A stretch of DNA of 64,000 nt from Bathynomus jamesi (GCA_023014485.1 JAJOZX010001727.1:377001-441000); one strand, 5' to 3'. Shown: positions 1 through 10,405, counted from the stretch's first letter. Translations and numbers: made by a program. Notes: generated from the letters alone by a model not told the origin.

Positions 1-857
1 AGTCAATCCTACATCTATGTCGTTAATGTAAATTACAAATAGCAATGGGCCTAACACTGAACCCTGTGGGACACCGCTACCTACATCCAACCACCACGAT
101 TCACTACCATTAACAACGACCCTCTGTCTCCAAGCACGAAGCCATACCTCTAACCAGTTAGCTACCTGACTGTGTATACCGTGCGCTTTAACCTTCGCAA
201 TTAATCTTCTATGCGGAACTGTATCGAACGCTTTTTTAAAATCTAAATAAATAACGTCAACCGCTCTATGCCTATCGTATTCGCGCACTATTTCGTTATA
301 AAATTCTAACAAATTAGTTAAACAAGATCTGTGGCGTCGAAACCCGTGCTGACTACTATTAATCAAATCGCGACTTTCTAAGTGATCGATGATACGATCC
401 CTAACTACGGATTCCAAAAGTTTACCGACAATTGACGTTAAGCGAATGGGCCTATAATTGCCAGCTACTGTGCGGTCGCCTTTTTTAAAAATGGGCGTGA
501 CGTTAGCTAATTTGAAGTCTTCAGGAATAATCCCCGTTTCCAGTGACTGATTAAAAATCTTCGTTAAGGGGCCTACGATAACGTCTTTCAAATCTTTCAG
601 CTGTCTAGGATAAAACGCGTCAGGGCCTGGAGCCTTGCTAACTTTTAGCCTATCGATATAATGTGCAATCTCACCCTCGTAAACAGTTATTCCATCGAAA
701 ATAGTCTCGCTGCTAAATGGAACGATATCGTCCACATCGGGGATATTATTGACGTTTTCTACGGTAAAAACTGTCGCAAAAAGTTATTAAAAATACCCAC
801 CATCGCCTGAGCGTCGGAAGCCAAAACGCCATTAGCGTCCACGAGCGGTCGGGTACG
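1..857 (-). mobile_element. CR1-like non-LTR retrotransposon, reverse transcriptase fragment
   Basis: Minus-strand translation gives non-LTR reverse transcriptase blocks in order: a linker ending near 'DDIVPFSS' (about 710-740), the fingers motif 'GNYRPI' (about 440-460), 'FDTVPHR' (about 215-230) and the palm motif '[19 protein letters not shown]' at the extreme left. The catalytic FADD motif would lie beyond the left edge. The protein resembles the better preserved CR1-like element at 38975-42250. A missing T in the T-run near 783 shifts the frame, so the copy is dead. The segment at 2700-3880 carries the endonuclease half of the same family in the same orientation, so the two may be one element split by the insert at 858-2699. 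Confidence 0.8.
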
Positions 858-1011
858 ATTTGGCGCCGCCGTTTGGGCGCCACTGTTTGGGCGCCGCCGC
901 TTTGGCGCCGCCGTTAATTAGTATTAAGTATTAAATAGTAATACTTGGTTATTAACCTGATGTGCTGTCTGTCTTTTCAGATAAGTTGTGTTGTTGCCCT
1001 TAATAGCATAA

Positions 1012-1530
1012 ATGTCTGAAAATATATCAAGTAAGAAAGGGAAACAGAAGTTTTCACATAATGGATATTTGTATGTGTTTGATAAATGTAGCAAGCGCGA
1101 CCCTTCGCTACTTTTTTGGCGGTGCGAACAAAAGAGTCACTGCAAAGGACGAATACATACAAAAAACAATGAAGTGATTAAAGAGGTTAACATACATTCT
1201 CATGCTGCTTCAGCTGTAAGTGTGGGAGTTGCTAAAATAAAAACAAATGTAAAGCGTCAAGCTGAAGAAACCTTAGGAAGACCCTCTGCAATTATAAATA
1301 TGTGTGTAGCAAATATCTCTCAAGCGGCCCAAGCAGCAATTCCAAATTCTGATGCAATGAAAAAAATAATTAGGAGAAAACGTAATCTACTTGATATGGT
1401 CCCCTCAAACCAAATAAATTCAATACTTAATTTTTTGTGTATTATAAAGTGTATATACAGGGTGTACATAAAGTCAGGATCTATTTTTGTGAAGCACTTG
1501 GAAATTATATGGAATTCAATCATAAAATGA
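1012..1530 (+). CDS. FLYWCH-type zinc finger protein fragment (transposon-encoded)
   Basis: The first 60 or so residues form a FLYWCH-like zinc-binding domain. They show 'GYLYVFDKCS', then 'LLFWRCEQKSHCKGRIHT', then 'NIHSHA', giving a C...C...H.H ligand pattern with the usual aromatic spacing. Residues 60-140 form a basic region ending 'IIRRKRNLLDMV'. The last 25 or so residues come from the inserted fold-back mariner that starts at base 1458, so the natural C-terminus, and any transposase domain, is lost. FLYWCH domains bind DNA or protein and occur both in host factors and at the N-terminus of Mutator-like transposases. The GC-rich inverted repeats around this ORF favour the transposon reading. 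Not expected to be functional as it stands. Confidence 0.6.
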   Translation: MSENISSKKGKQKFSHNGYLYVFDKCSKRDPSLLFWRCEQKSHCKGRIHTKNNEVIKEVNIHSHAASAVSVGVAKIKTNVKRQAEETLGRPSAIINMCVANISQAAQAAIPNSDAMKKIIRRKRNLLDMVPSNQINSILNFLCIIKCIYRVYIKSGSIFVKHLEIIWNSIIK

Positions 1531-2355
1531 TAAAGTGGTAACATTTATTAAATAATTAAGAGTAGGATTCGACGTGACGCCCATCAGTATCCCTGCACAG
1601 CTCAAATCGTTCCGCAGCATTTCTAAACACATTCTGGAGCATTTGCGGGGTTATGTTATCTGCAGCAGTTCGTATACGTGTACGTAAGTTTTCAAGACTC
1701 GTAATCTTCGTCTGATAGACGTGCGATTTGATAAAGTACCCATGCAAAGAAATCTAAAGGGGTTAAATCTGATGATCTCGCTGGCCAAGGTCTTTGGTTA
1801 CTTCCGCGTCCGATCCAGCGATTTGGAAAACGTCCATTTAGATAATCCTGAACAATTTTGGCATGGTGACAAGGAGCACCATCATGTTGATAGACGATGG
1901 GGATAGGATTGTTAGTACCGTCGTCTATCAACATGATGGTGCTCCTTGTCACTATGCCAAAATTATTCAGGATTATCTAAATGGACGTTTTCCAAATCGC
2001 TGGATCGGACGCGGAAGCAACAGACCTTGGCCAGCGAGATCACCAGATTTAACCCCTTTAGATTTCTTTGCATGGGGCTTTATCAAATCGCACGTCTATC
2101 AGACGAAGATTACGAGTCTTGAAAACTTACGTACACGTATACGAACTGCTGCAGATAACATAACCCCGCAAATGCACCAGAATGTGTTTAGAAATGCTGC
2201 GGAACGATTTGAGCTGTGCAGGGATACTGATGGGCGTCACGTCGAATCCTACTCTTAATTATTTAATAAATGTTACCACTTTATCATTTTATGATTGAAT
2301 TCCATATAATTTCCAAGTGCTTCACAAAAATAGATCCTGACTTTATGTACACCCT
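1458..2355. mobile_element. Fold-back (palindromic) Tc1/mariner DD41D element, copy 1
   Basis: An 898-base element begins CAGGGTGTACATAAAGTC and ends with its reverse complement, flanked by TA. Each arm, about 440 bases, encodes the same C-terminal third of a DD41D-type transposase: 'QHDGAPCH', 'WPARSPDLTPLDFFAWG', then a C-terminus ending 'DGRHVESYS'. The right arm is read on plus (1863-2258) and the left arm on minus. There are 41 residues between the D of QHDG and the D of TPLD. The N-terminal DNA-binding domain and first catalytic D are absent from both arms, so it encodes no working enzyme but keeps both termini. The unpaired centre is about 20 bases, reading GGGGATAGGATTGTTAGTAC on plus. 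Confidence 0.85.
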
Positions 2356-2388
2356 GTATAATATGGGTACTTTTCCGTTATCTGCCCC

Positions 2389-2574
2389 CTTGACGATTGG
2401 TTAGGTTAAGTCGTGATATTTTCGTTAAAACTAACGAAAATATCACGACTTAACCTAACCAATCGTCAAGGGCGTACAGTTGACCTAACCGGGCAGTGAC
2501 GATTGGCTAGGTTAAGTCGTGATATTTTTGTTAGTTTTAACGAAAATATCATGATTGAACCTAACCAATCGTCA
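2389..2574. repeat. Two adjacent near-perfect hairpins sharing one arm sequence
   Basis: The first palindrome, 2389-2470, has arms of about 38 bases built on TGACGATTGGTTAGG and its complement, with the axis at GTTAAAACTAAC. A second, slightly diverged palindrome of the same sequence occupies 2497-2574. Both contain CCTAACC/GGTTAGG runs reminiscent of the TTAGG telomeric unit. No ORF is seen. Confidence 0.75.
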
Positions 2575-2699
2575 AGGAGGCAGATAAAAATATTGTAATG
2601 ATGGTTCTAAATAAATCTTTATATTTTTTTATTGTTTCAATTCTTTATATATTTTAAATGTTAAGTCCTGAGTGTAGACCTTGGGGCGGCGCCAAATCG

Positions 2700-3880
2700 T
2701 CCCATTTCGTTCACGAGAGGGCCTATATTATCTTTTATCGGCTTACGATTATTCACGTAATCGAAAAACTTTTTTGGGTTATGTTTACTATCCGCAGCTA
2801 TAAGTATATCTAAATTACGCTTAGCATTCCTAACTGATCTTTTAACCTGACGTCGAAGCTCGATATATCTATTAACGTTAGCTACCGTGCCATTGCGCTT
2901 ATTAGGTCTATACGCTCTGTTACGATCGTTTATAAACGCCTATTTCCCTAGTCCACCACTTGAGCCTACCATGATTTCTAGCGCGCTTGGGCCTACGAGG
3001 AATAAACTCCCTTTCGATATTCAAGAAACTATCTTTAAACGCCTCCCAATGCAAATTTGCGTCATTACCCATAAATAAGTTATCCCAGTCCACTACTCTC
3101 ATCCTATCCGCAAAACTATCAAAATTGCCCCTACGAAAATCAGGGACTTCTATTACGTTACTATCCTTAGTGTTTTCTATCAATAGCTTAAACCTAATAA
3201 TTTGATGATCACTACATCCTAAACTCTCGCCTACTGTACTTCTAAACCTTCGACTATATTTTCGCCGTTCGTCATCACCACGTCTAAAATAATGTCACTG
3301 CGCGTTGGTTCGGTAACCATCTGTCGTAAAAAATTATCCTCATGAACTCAATCAATCTCAAACCCTCATCGTTACCAGTAAAAGTCTCGTAATTAACGTT
3401 AGGGCAGTTAAAGTTTCCGACAACTATACTATCCCGATTATTAATAAAGTTATCAAGAAGTGTGTAAAATCTAGTATCGGTATTGAGGGGTTGAATGGGA
3501 GGTCTATAAACAACAACAAAATTGAAACTAAGACTACGCGCCCTAACTTCAACGCATATCGCATTAATTGCTGCCGGAAAATCTATCTTAACCTCGATAG
3601 CCCTAAGGGAATTACGAATGTACAGCAAAACGCCGCTACCAATCCTATGTAACCTATCATTAGTAAAGAGTTTAAAACCCGGTATATCAAGTTCCCCCAA
3701 CAAGTTCCGAGTCACGGTATTTAACCACGTTTCAGTGATAGCAACTATATCGTAGTTGCCGGAATAAATTATCGCCTTAAATTCGTTTAATTTATTTCTA
3801 ATACTACGCGCGTTACAATAAAAGACGTTTAAGTCCGGCAGATATGCAGGTTTACAGGTTTGTATACTGGAGATCAACTA
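2700..3880 (-). mobile_element. CR1-like LINE, endonuclease half
   Basis: Minus-strand ORFs encode the apurinic-type endonuclease of a CR1-like element: 'FYCNARSIRNKLNEFKAII', 'IVAITETWL', 'GGVLLYI'-like (here 'GSGVLLYI'), 'VVYRPP' and 'VGNFNCPNVNYE' (3877-3284), then a linker (3183-2920) with 'FRRGNFDSFADRMRVVDW' and, to about 2700, 'KFFDYVNNRKPI'. The order matches the intact-looking copy at 39348-40819. A frame break lies between the two ORFs near 3284, so it is a pseudogene. Confidence 0.8.
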
Positions 3881-3891
3881 TCTTGCATACT

Positions 3892-4640
3892 ACATGTCCT
3901 GTGCAGCTCATTCGTTGAATGAAGTTGGTGTCGCAAGTTTTGGTCGCTGTCTGGAGGCCATAAATTTCTTTGGCATACTGCACGAGATATATGCAGTTGC
4001 AGTTACCTCAACAAAGCGATGGAATTCTCTGACTTCCGATTTTACAGAAAATGAAAGTGGTCACATTCTGACATTGAAATCCTTGTCATACAGAGTCAGT
4101 GAGAACACTGCGTTTGAACTATGAGCAGTACTACATGCTCATTGACATGTCAGAAGATGAAGATGAAAAGGGTGAGACCAGACACAGCTGACAGTCTTGC
4201 AAACAAACTGTGTCGTCTGGAAACTGCAATCATGTGCATTCTCTGGGACGAAAATTTGCAAAGATTTCGGCAAAGCAACACGCAACTTCAAAGCACGACT
4301 ACAGTACAGGCATTCAAAGTATAATTGTATAATTGCATTGTTTTCTTCGTTGGAGAATTTCATCAACCAGATGAGAGACAACGTTTACGAATGAGAATCT
4401 GATACAAAAATTCTCGTGTCTGATATATTTGAGACATAGTCAGAGAATCAGAGCAGTAAAAGACGATGCAGATGACATGCTGATGACACGACTTGCGAGG
4501 AGGTAGATCCGAGCCCTTCTGAAATTTCAGAGTTCACATTTTCCTTGTGATTATTTATCAGGTGTTCTCATCCCTGCATCAGCGCAAGACTGCATATTAC
4601 CAGATTGTCGGCAACAACAATACCTAGATGGCTAGATCTT
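3892..4640 (+). pseudogene. hAT-superfamily transposase relic (ZMYM1/TTF-like type)
   Basis: The first frame reads 'MSCAAHSLNEVGVASFGRC', 'INFFGILHEIYA' and 'STKRWNSL' (3894-4124). This matches the region where such transposases have a CxxHSLNLVG motif followed by STxRW. After a frame change, 4121-4324 gives 'ANKLCRLETAIMCILWDENL' and 'LQRF', then a further frame carries 'SLENFINQMRDNVYE' and later a degraded 'DPSPSEISEF'. At least two frameshifts and stops are present. The dimerisation domain is not seen. Family assignment rests on remembered motif order. Confidence 0.6.
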
Positions 4641-4984
4641 TCTCTTCCGTAACACAGTTCTATTGAAAAATATTGTTTTTATACTTAAAGGGACCGTGGG
4701 TGGGTTAAAAAAGGCATATTTTGAGATTATTGGAGTATTGAAAACAACAAATTCGATTCATTATTTTACGAGTATAATATTAACGGGCCGCAGAATTCTT
4801 AGTGGCGTAGGGCCCCTTAATCTGGCCCTGCCCTTTATCTGGTCTTTATACAGCCAAAAAATGTAAAACAAAATAGAAGTTAAGATTCTGTTATAAAGAA
4901 TTATATACGGAAACTGATATTTTTTTCTGTTCAGTCTGTTATTATAGTGAATAAAAGTTGTCTATGAATTATGCAGACACTTAA

Positions 4985-4988
<4 letters not shown>
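4641..4988. other. No gene recognised
   Basis: AT-rich sequence with a short GC-richer stretch near 4780-4840 (GGGCCGCAGAATTC, then GGGGCCCTTAATCTGG-like text in complement). It may be the decayed end of the hAT relic, but no terminal inverted repeat was confirmed. Confidence 0.4.

Positions 4989-5064
<76 letters not shown>
4989..5064. repeat. (AT)n microsatellite
   Basis: About 38 perfect AT units in a row. It lies 3' (minus sense) of vanin copy 1 exon 2. Confidence 0.95.
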
Positions 5065-5067
<3 letters not shown>

Positions 5068-5221
5068 TTCATTAAGTTAAATTAAAGAATTTAATTGAGA
5101 TTAATTAACCCTTACTGAAGGGAGGGCTTGTCTAAAGCTGAAAAAATCAGGAAAATGGATATTATGCAGGAAATGGCTAAAATGTTCTTAATTAACAAAC
5201 AATCGTCGTCGTTCTGCTTAC

Positions 5222-5377
5222 CTCAAAGTGATCTGCGTCGTGAGAAAAGTGACAAGGGATTATTTTATCTGAAGGATCTGGAACATACTGAGTGTAGGTC
5301 AGGAATTTTTCTGTTGAACATTTGCTCATGCTCAGACTTTGAACTCCATATTCAGGTGTAATAAAGATATCTGTTGA
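5222..5377 (-). CDS. Vanin-like copy 1, exon 2
   Basis: 156 bases, 52 codons, phase 0 at both ends: acceptor TTTTGAAG before TCAACAGAT, donor after GAG at GTAAGCAG. Same length and boundaries as exon 2 of copy 2 (31749-31904). It encodes 'STDIFITPEYG' to 'DADHFE'. Confidence 0.75.
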
Positions 5378-5446
5378 CTTCAAAACAAGAAAGTTGTGGG
5401 GAAACAGTAAATATTTAGTTTCAAACATGGGATACTGAATTAACGA

Positions 5447-5499
<53 letters not shown>

Positions 5500-6264
5500 T
5501 TTCAAAGGCTTTTGCACATTGCTCTCGGAATACATTTTACTTAACACACTAATTGTATTACAATATTTAAATACTGTTCCGTAAGTATTTGAAATAATAT
5601 GCAATACGTAATTAGGTACGTGATGCATTACTGATAAATTCCTTACTTGCTTTTTAGCCTCAGATGCGAAAGAGACGATCCTTTTAGCATTTTTTCTTAG
5701 GACACCGTAGCCCTTCTCTTCGTCGCACCATTCATTGTAAGGTTCATACTCCAGAACGGCTCCAACATAAGTTACATAGATTGATTCAGACCCCTCTTCC
5801 CCCTTTGCAATCGTATTTTTTTGCGTTCCCTTCATTTCCTGGGTATGTTGTGTATCTTGTTCGACGTGGAAGGTTTCATTAGATCGTCTTGTCTTCAAAA
5901 GCGCTGACTTTATTTCAGCCAAATCTTCATCATTTTTGTGTAACTTTATTCTTTTATTTAAATCATTTTCATGAAGGTTTTCTGCTTCCGATAAAAGATT
6001 AATTTCGACGTTACTTCTCCCGCTTTGATGTTCTGAAGAAATTTCATCGTTTTCTTCTTCTGTTTCGCATGATTTGTGGGTGAAATGCGACGAAAGCTTC
6101 CCATTCTGACTGTTATTTTCATCTCCAACTTCGCTGCCCTTTTCGTCAATTTTACTGCAATGATTGTCGGTCCCTTGTTCAGTTTCCTTACCACTTACTT
6201 TCATTACATTGCTCCATTCTATAATCAATGTAAATAAAAGGACACAACAAATAAAATATTTCAT
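5222..6264 (-). CDS. Vanin/biotinidase-like secreted amidase, copy 1 (first two exons, partial)
   Basis: Exons are 6264-5647 and 5377-5222, joined in phase 0 through GTAAGG and an AAG acceptor. Residues 1-25 form a signal peptide (hydrophobic 'VLLFTLII'). Residues 26-160 are an acidic, polar, low-complexity spacer. The nitrilase fold starts at about 163 ('YVTYVGAVLEYEPYNEW'), and exon 2 carries the conserved 'DIFITPEYGV' with the catalytic glutamate of the Glu-Lys-Cys triad and 'YVPDPSDKIIPC'. Vanins cleave pantetheine and biotinidases cleave biotinyl amides; substrate cannot be told from this. No further exons were found down to base 1. Since copy 2 has a 7.9 kb intron, the rest may lie beyond the left edge. 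No internal stop is seen, so this N-terminal part looks intact. Confidence 0.75.
5453..5494. repeat. (AAT)n microsatellite in vanin copy 1 intron 1
   Basis: About 14 AAT units. It produces a spurious leucine run in the minus frame. Confidence 0.95.
5647..6264 (-). CDS. Vanin-like copy 1, exon 1 (signal peptide, acidic spacer, start of nitrilase domain)
   Basis: 618 bases, 206 codons. The ATG at 6262-6264 begins 'MKYFICCVLLF' and is the only start giving a signal peptide. The exon ends 'SEAKKQ' before GTAAGG. The open frame continues past the donor into the intron, where the (AAT)n tract would give polyleucine; that part is not coding. Confidence 0.75.
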
Positions 6265-6645
6265 TGTTTAAGAATAATTAAGACACAGATTATCATTAAA
6301 TTAGCTTTCCTTTCAGACAATAGTGAAGAGAATACTAAGCTCCAACTATTTTCGATTCCGTCAAAGATAAGAATGTCGTGAACGTTTCGTTCGTTACGTG
6401 AAAGTTGTTGAGTACAGATTTCTAATTTAAACCAAATTTTATCTCCGAAGAACATTTTATCTATAAAGGAAAGATAAGGAATAAATATTATTCAGAATTA
6501 TTTATGTATTCAGTGAAACGCATTTATAATCTCTTTTTTACCCCCAGCAAAGGTACACAACAGTAGGAAAACGCAGTTACTGAAGTTCAATAGAATATTG
6601 TCATTATTTTATTTTATTTACGAACAGATAGAGATAATTGCACAT

Positions 6646-6710
<65 letters not shown>

Positions 6711-6889
6711 AACTCAGATTGGTAACACTTATTGTGTGTAAATCCTTTTTTTTTTAAGGTTCGACAATGTTTAGGACTTGCGCAAATACAATGAAGCTTC
6801 TTCCTATATTTCCCCTAAAATTCACCAAGCTTCGGATTCTCCCTCATCCCAGTCACCTGAGTTCAGTATTATCCACTCTTTCCGGGGTG
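6265..6889. other. Presumed 5' flank of vanin copy 1, with (AT)n and (AC)n at 6652-6709
   Basis: No ORF of substance. It contains a 50-base AT run followed by CA units. The promoter should lie just above 6264 on the minus strand, but no convincing TATA/initiator pair was identified. Confidence 0.4.
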
Positions 6890-9600
6890 GGTATCATGCT
6901 TGCCAAAGCACTCGCTGTCGCCCGGTGTGGTGTTGTTTCACTGTTGTCTTTTTTGTGGGCTTTGGAAAGGTCTTCCGATGGTCCTTGATGATTTGCAGAA
7001 TATACTGTTTTTGTTCAGCGTGGGTAAGTGGTGAGTTGAAATTCTGGATGAGGGCGACTCCTTTCTCAGCCAAGTCATTGACCACACGAAAGAAGCCTAC
7101 AATGGCCTGGCCTTCATGAGAGGAGGCGTCAGCCTCCCATTCATTTGAGACCTTCTTTAGAAAACTGGCATCAGTCTCTGATGTTGTATTTATGGTGATA
7201 AAGTCATGGAATTGTTTTGTCCCTTGGACTGTGAAAAGTTACTCTCTTAGAGGTTCCTCTGAACTACTGCTCTCCTTCATGGACGTGACCATGTTCCTTT
7301 TCTCTTCAGATGGCACTACAGGATCAAAAAAGGCCAAGCCAATGAAAATCTCGCTGAGATATTACAAATGTCGGCTAAAAGCGAAAGCGATGGTAGCGGT
7401 TTTTGAGATCCCCTGATAGCGATAGGTATGAATCCGCTTGAAGCAACTGAGATCTCTTCTTAGTGCTGAAGTAATTAGTGTACTGGTGAACCACGCACTG
7501 ACGCACTCCTCACTGACAAAGACACTGAAATTTCTCAGGTGACTCCACACCATCTTGCTGTAATTAGAACCTCGAGATGAGGAAAGTCACTGTGGGAGAG
7601 GGAACTGGTTAGAAATTACCATATTTTGAGGCTGTAGATGGTGCAGGTCATCCAGCGGGCACAGTGGAGGGCGTAGGGGGAAGATCCTCCCAAAACGATG
7701 ACAGTCAGCTCAAGGAGTTCCTTGTCGTCGTCTCGAGGAGATTATCTGTCAGTGCTTGAAGAGCAAAAGTCATGTCTTCATCTTTCCATCCAGCTATGAT
7801 GTGTGCTGTCTCCGCAACACCATTAGCTGTTGAGTAGTCCTCCTGCTTGCTTTTAGTCCAATAATACCGGAATTTGATGAACAGTTCAATCTTTTGTGAC
7901 TTTGAGACATCATTAAGGCTAATGGCTTTCTTCAATACAATCTCTAACATATGGTGCCAACAGGACAAGTGGAGTAGTTGTCGGTCCATCAACATCTCCA
8001 GTCTACTGCAGACACCTTCCCGGGCTCCCGTGTTGACAGTCGTTATGTTAAAGCCCCCACTCTTCCACCTCGGTTATGATAACCTCAGCCGTCATCTCTG
8101 TTGTGCCCGGTTGAAGCTTTGGGATTACCAGAAGTTTCTCAACGTTTTGTCCAGATACGGCGATAGGGAGATGATCATTCTTTCCAATCATTTATCCATC
8201 CCAATAGGGATTCAAATTTTTTATTCATACCAGTCGTTAGTGCATATGATTTGATGAATTTAAAAAAAATAGGGTATTTCTTTACTATTACACCGGTCTC
8301 CGGTAGAAAGTTTTAAAAGCTGGTTTTCAATGTTAAAGACGACTTAAATATGGGTATAGAAATAGGTTAGGTTAGGTTAGGTTGTTTTAGGTTAGGTTAG
8401 GTTAGGTTAGGTAAAAAAGGGTAAAAAAGGGTAGAAAGTTTTAAAAGCTTTAAGCTTCAATAACTCTTTAACAAATCATTTGCGACGGAAATGAGTACAT
8501 TTTTTAATTCAGCACATTGAAAAACATTGAAAACCAGCTTTTAAAACTTTCTACCGGAGACTGGCGTAATAGTAAATATTTACCCAAATAGATAGCGCCC
8601 TTATTTTTTTAAAAGCACAAGGTCTAGTTTTTTTTAAATTCATCAAATCATATGTATTAACGACTGGTATGAATAAAAAATCTGAATTCGGAGGCCGTGC
8701 ATCTCCCGAATATTGACCAATTAGGGGGACTCTAAGAAAAAATGTGGCCTTCACCTCTTCGCATAGGCTTTTCGGTATTTCATCCGGGCCCGTCGGATTG
8801 CAATGATCCTGATAATCAGTTCTTTAAGTCGGGTGTTGAAGGTGATCTGACATTGCTGTGAAGATGTGGGTCGCTTTCCTGTCTGAGATCTTAGTTTTGT
8901 CCAAAGCAGACGCAACTTCAGTGGTGGCAACGCGCACATTCCCGAGTACTTTTGGAGGTTGAGCTGAAGCATTATCCTCTGAATATGATGAAACACTGAT
9001 TGTGCTGGGTCTGCTAGAAGAGGATTGCAGCTGGACGACATCTGCTTGTCCCTTCATTTACTTGGCATGCCTCTCAACACGATTAATGCTGTCAGTAGGT
9101 ATGTTTGTTCCGCGCCAGATCCTCTTGTTTGGAGAGTTTCTTGTCGATACCAAGCATGGTCCCAGTCTGCCTTTCTCTCGTTGAGCGGCTAAGAATTCTC
9201 TACCTTCTTGAGTGAAGATGGAAGTCATCGCATTTTGGTGAGCCACGTCAAACAGATCATCCAGGCGGTTTTGAAAAGCTTCTTGGTTTTTCTTGGTTGT
9301 CACGTTTTTGCGGAGATGCATTTTTCCAGCCCCTGCCACTCTGCATGGAGTTTCGTTACGTTCTCCCGCAATTGTTAGCAGGTTTTAGTTGAGATACGGG
9401 CCTTTTCCCACATGGGGAGAAGGGCATCGGTGGTGGCTGCAACATTCTCCTTGAGATACATGCTCTCTCAGTGGTGGAAAAGCAAGTCCAGGACTTCTCT
9501 CCTGGATGCCAACTTTGTCTCTTGGAAAAACACTTATGGTGTGGCATACTGACCACACGTTGGTGGCTGAACACGTCTTCAATCCTCCTTTTTCCATAAT
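6890..9600 (-). pseudogene. Decayed copy of a multicopy arthropod mobile-gene family (unclassified, DDE-like)
   Basis: Read from 9600 down on minus, frame-broken pieces run in one consistent order. 9339-9058 has 'FQNRLDDLFDVAHQNA' and 'FLAAQREKGRLGPC'. 8930-8700 has 'KTKISDRKATHIFTAM' and 'VKATFFLRVPLIGQYSGD'. 8050-7705 has 'TTVNTGAREGVCSRLEM' and 'LLHLSCWHHMLEIVLKKA'. 7180-6894 has 'LAEKGVALIQNFN' and 'EQKQYILQIIKDHRK'. From memory, intact relatives in other arthropods read LFD.AHA.A, KISDRKA, DTTASNTG and ACRHH..E in the same order, consistent with an RNase-H-fold transposase, though I cannot name its superfamily. Stops, frameshifts and an inserted fold-back element (8217-8680) show it is dead. 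Confidence 0.55.
8217..8680. mobile_element. Fold-back element containing TTAGG repeats
   Basis: The left arm begins TTTATTCATACCAGTCGTTA (about 8217) and the right arm ends with its complement (about 8680). Inner arms repeat ACCGG(T)CTCCGGTAGAAAG and AAAACCAGCTTTTAAAAC. The loop at 8364-8412 holds eight or more TTAGG units. It interrupts the pseudogene at 6890-9600. No coding capacity. Confidence 0.7.
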
Positions 9601-10396
9601 CAGTTGCTCATTTATTCAGTTTTATTATTAAACACGTTAATTATATTAATTATATTAAGTACAAGCAAACCTGAAAAACTCGAAAAAGCTAAAAATCACG
9701 TCATATACTATGATGTTAAAAAGTTAAAAAGTTCTTACAGTTTTAATTTAGTTTTTAATTTGGTCGTTTAATAATTTAAGGTGAATTTACTTACAATTTT
9801 ATTTTAACTTCAGCGTTTCGGAGACATTTCATAGTTCTTAAAGTAAGAATTGACTCACTTAGCTATAAGGACAGGTACACCTCTTACTAACTTACAATAG
9901 ATTCATCAGCTCCACGTAGTCACATTAAAAGATTTAATATGAATTGGAATATAAAGATTTTAAAAAGACAAGCCGCGCCTTCGGCTCCCTTCCCTACAGC
10001 AAACTTAAATACTGAGAAAACTTCTATTCCTTTATATGTACTGTACATATATTAATATCTGAAATAAAAAAAATAATTGAAAAGATAATGTTTTGTTAAC
10101 TTTTAAGGCTTCACTATTTTATATATTTTTTATGTGTTTCTAATACAAATTGTAACTCACTTTATAAAATGATTTTAGTCTTGAGAATGGGCCATCATAG
10201 TCCGAAACGTTGACTCTCAACCATCTAATGATGCAATGTTTCGTTGGGTTGAGTTATTTGAAACGTTACCAATTTGTCCCGGTCGTCCATAAAGGGTTAA
10301 ATATTTTCATATATATACACTACAGTATAGTATATCCGAGAGAAGGGGCGACAAGCTTGACCTTCGTGAAGTGAGGAATCATTGCACCGAACATTT

Positions 10397-10400
<4 letters not shown>
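9601..10400. other. No gene recognised; one possible Penelope-type terminal motif near 10178-10218
   Basis: AT-rich. The piece TTGAGAATGGGCCATCATAG followed by TCCGAAACGTTG resembles the stem-GAAAC terminal motifs found elsewhere beside Penelope fragments, but is more degenerate. Confidence 0.3.

Positions 10401-10405
<5 letters not shown>

Larger units (their letters stand above)
858..2699. mobile_element. Putative MULE-like DNA transposon with GC-rich inverted ends, hosting a nested fold-back mariner
   Basis: The segment is bounded by inverted termini GATTTGGCGCCGCC (left, about 856-869) and GGCGGCGCCAAATC (right, about 2687-2700). The left end has extra GGCGCC units (GTTTGGGCGCC). It carries a FLYWCH zinc-finger ORF (1012-1530), a nested fold-back mariner (1458-2355) and two hairpins (2389-2574). 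FLYWCH domains precede the transposase in some Mutator-like elements, but no DDE transposase is seen here, so this would be a deletion derivative. The two flanking LINE ends are similar (GTCCACGAGCGG and GTTCACGAGAGG) but not identical, so a clean target duplication is not proven. Confidence 0.5.

Noticed and set aside
5440..5646. Extension of the vanin copy 1 reading frame into a polyleucine tail
   Set aside because: It is read-through of the GTAAGG donor into an (AAT)n microsatellite; copy 2 splices at the same place.
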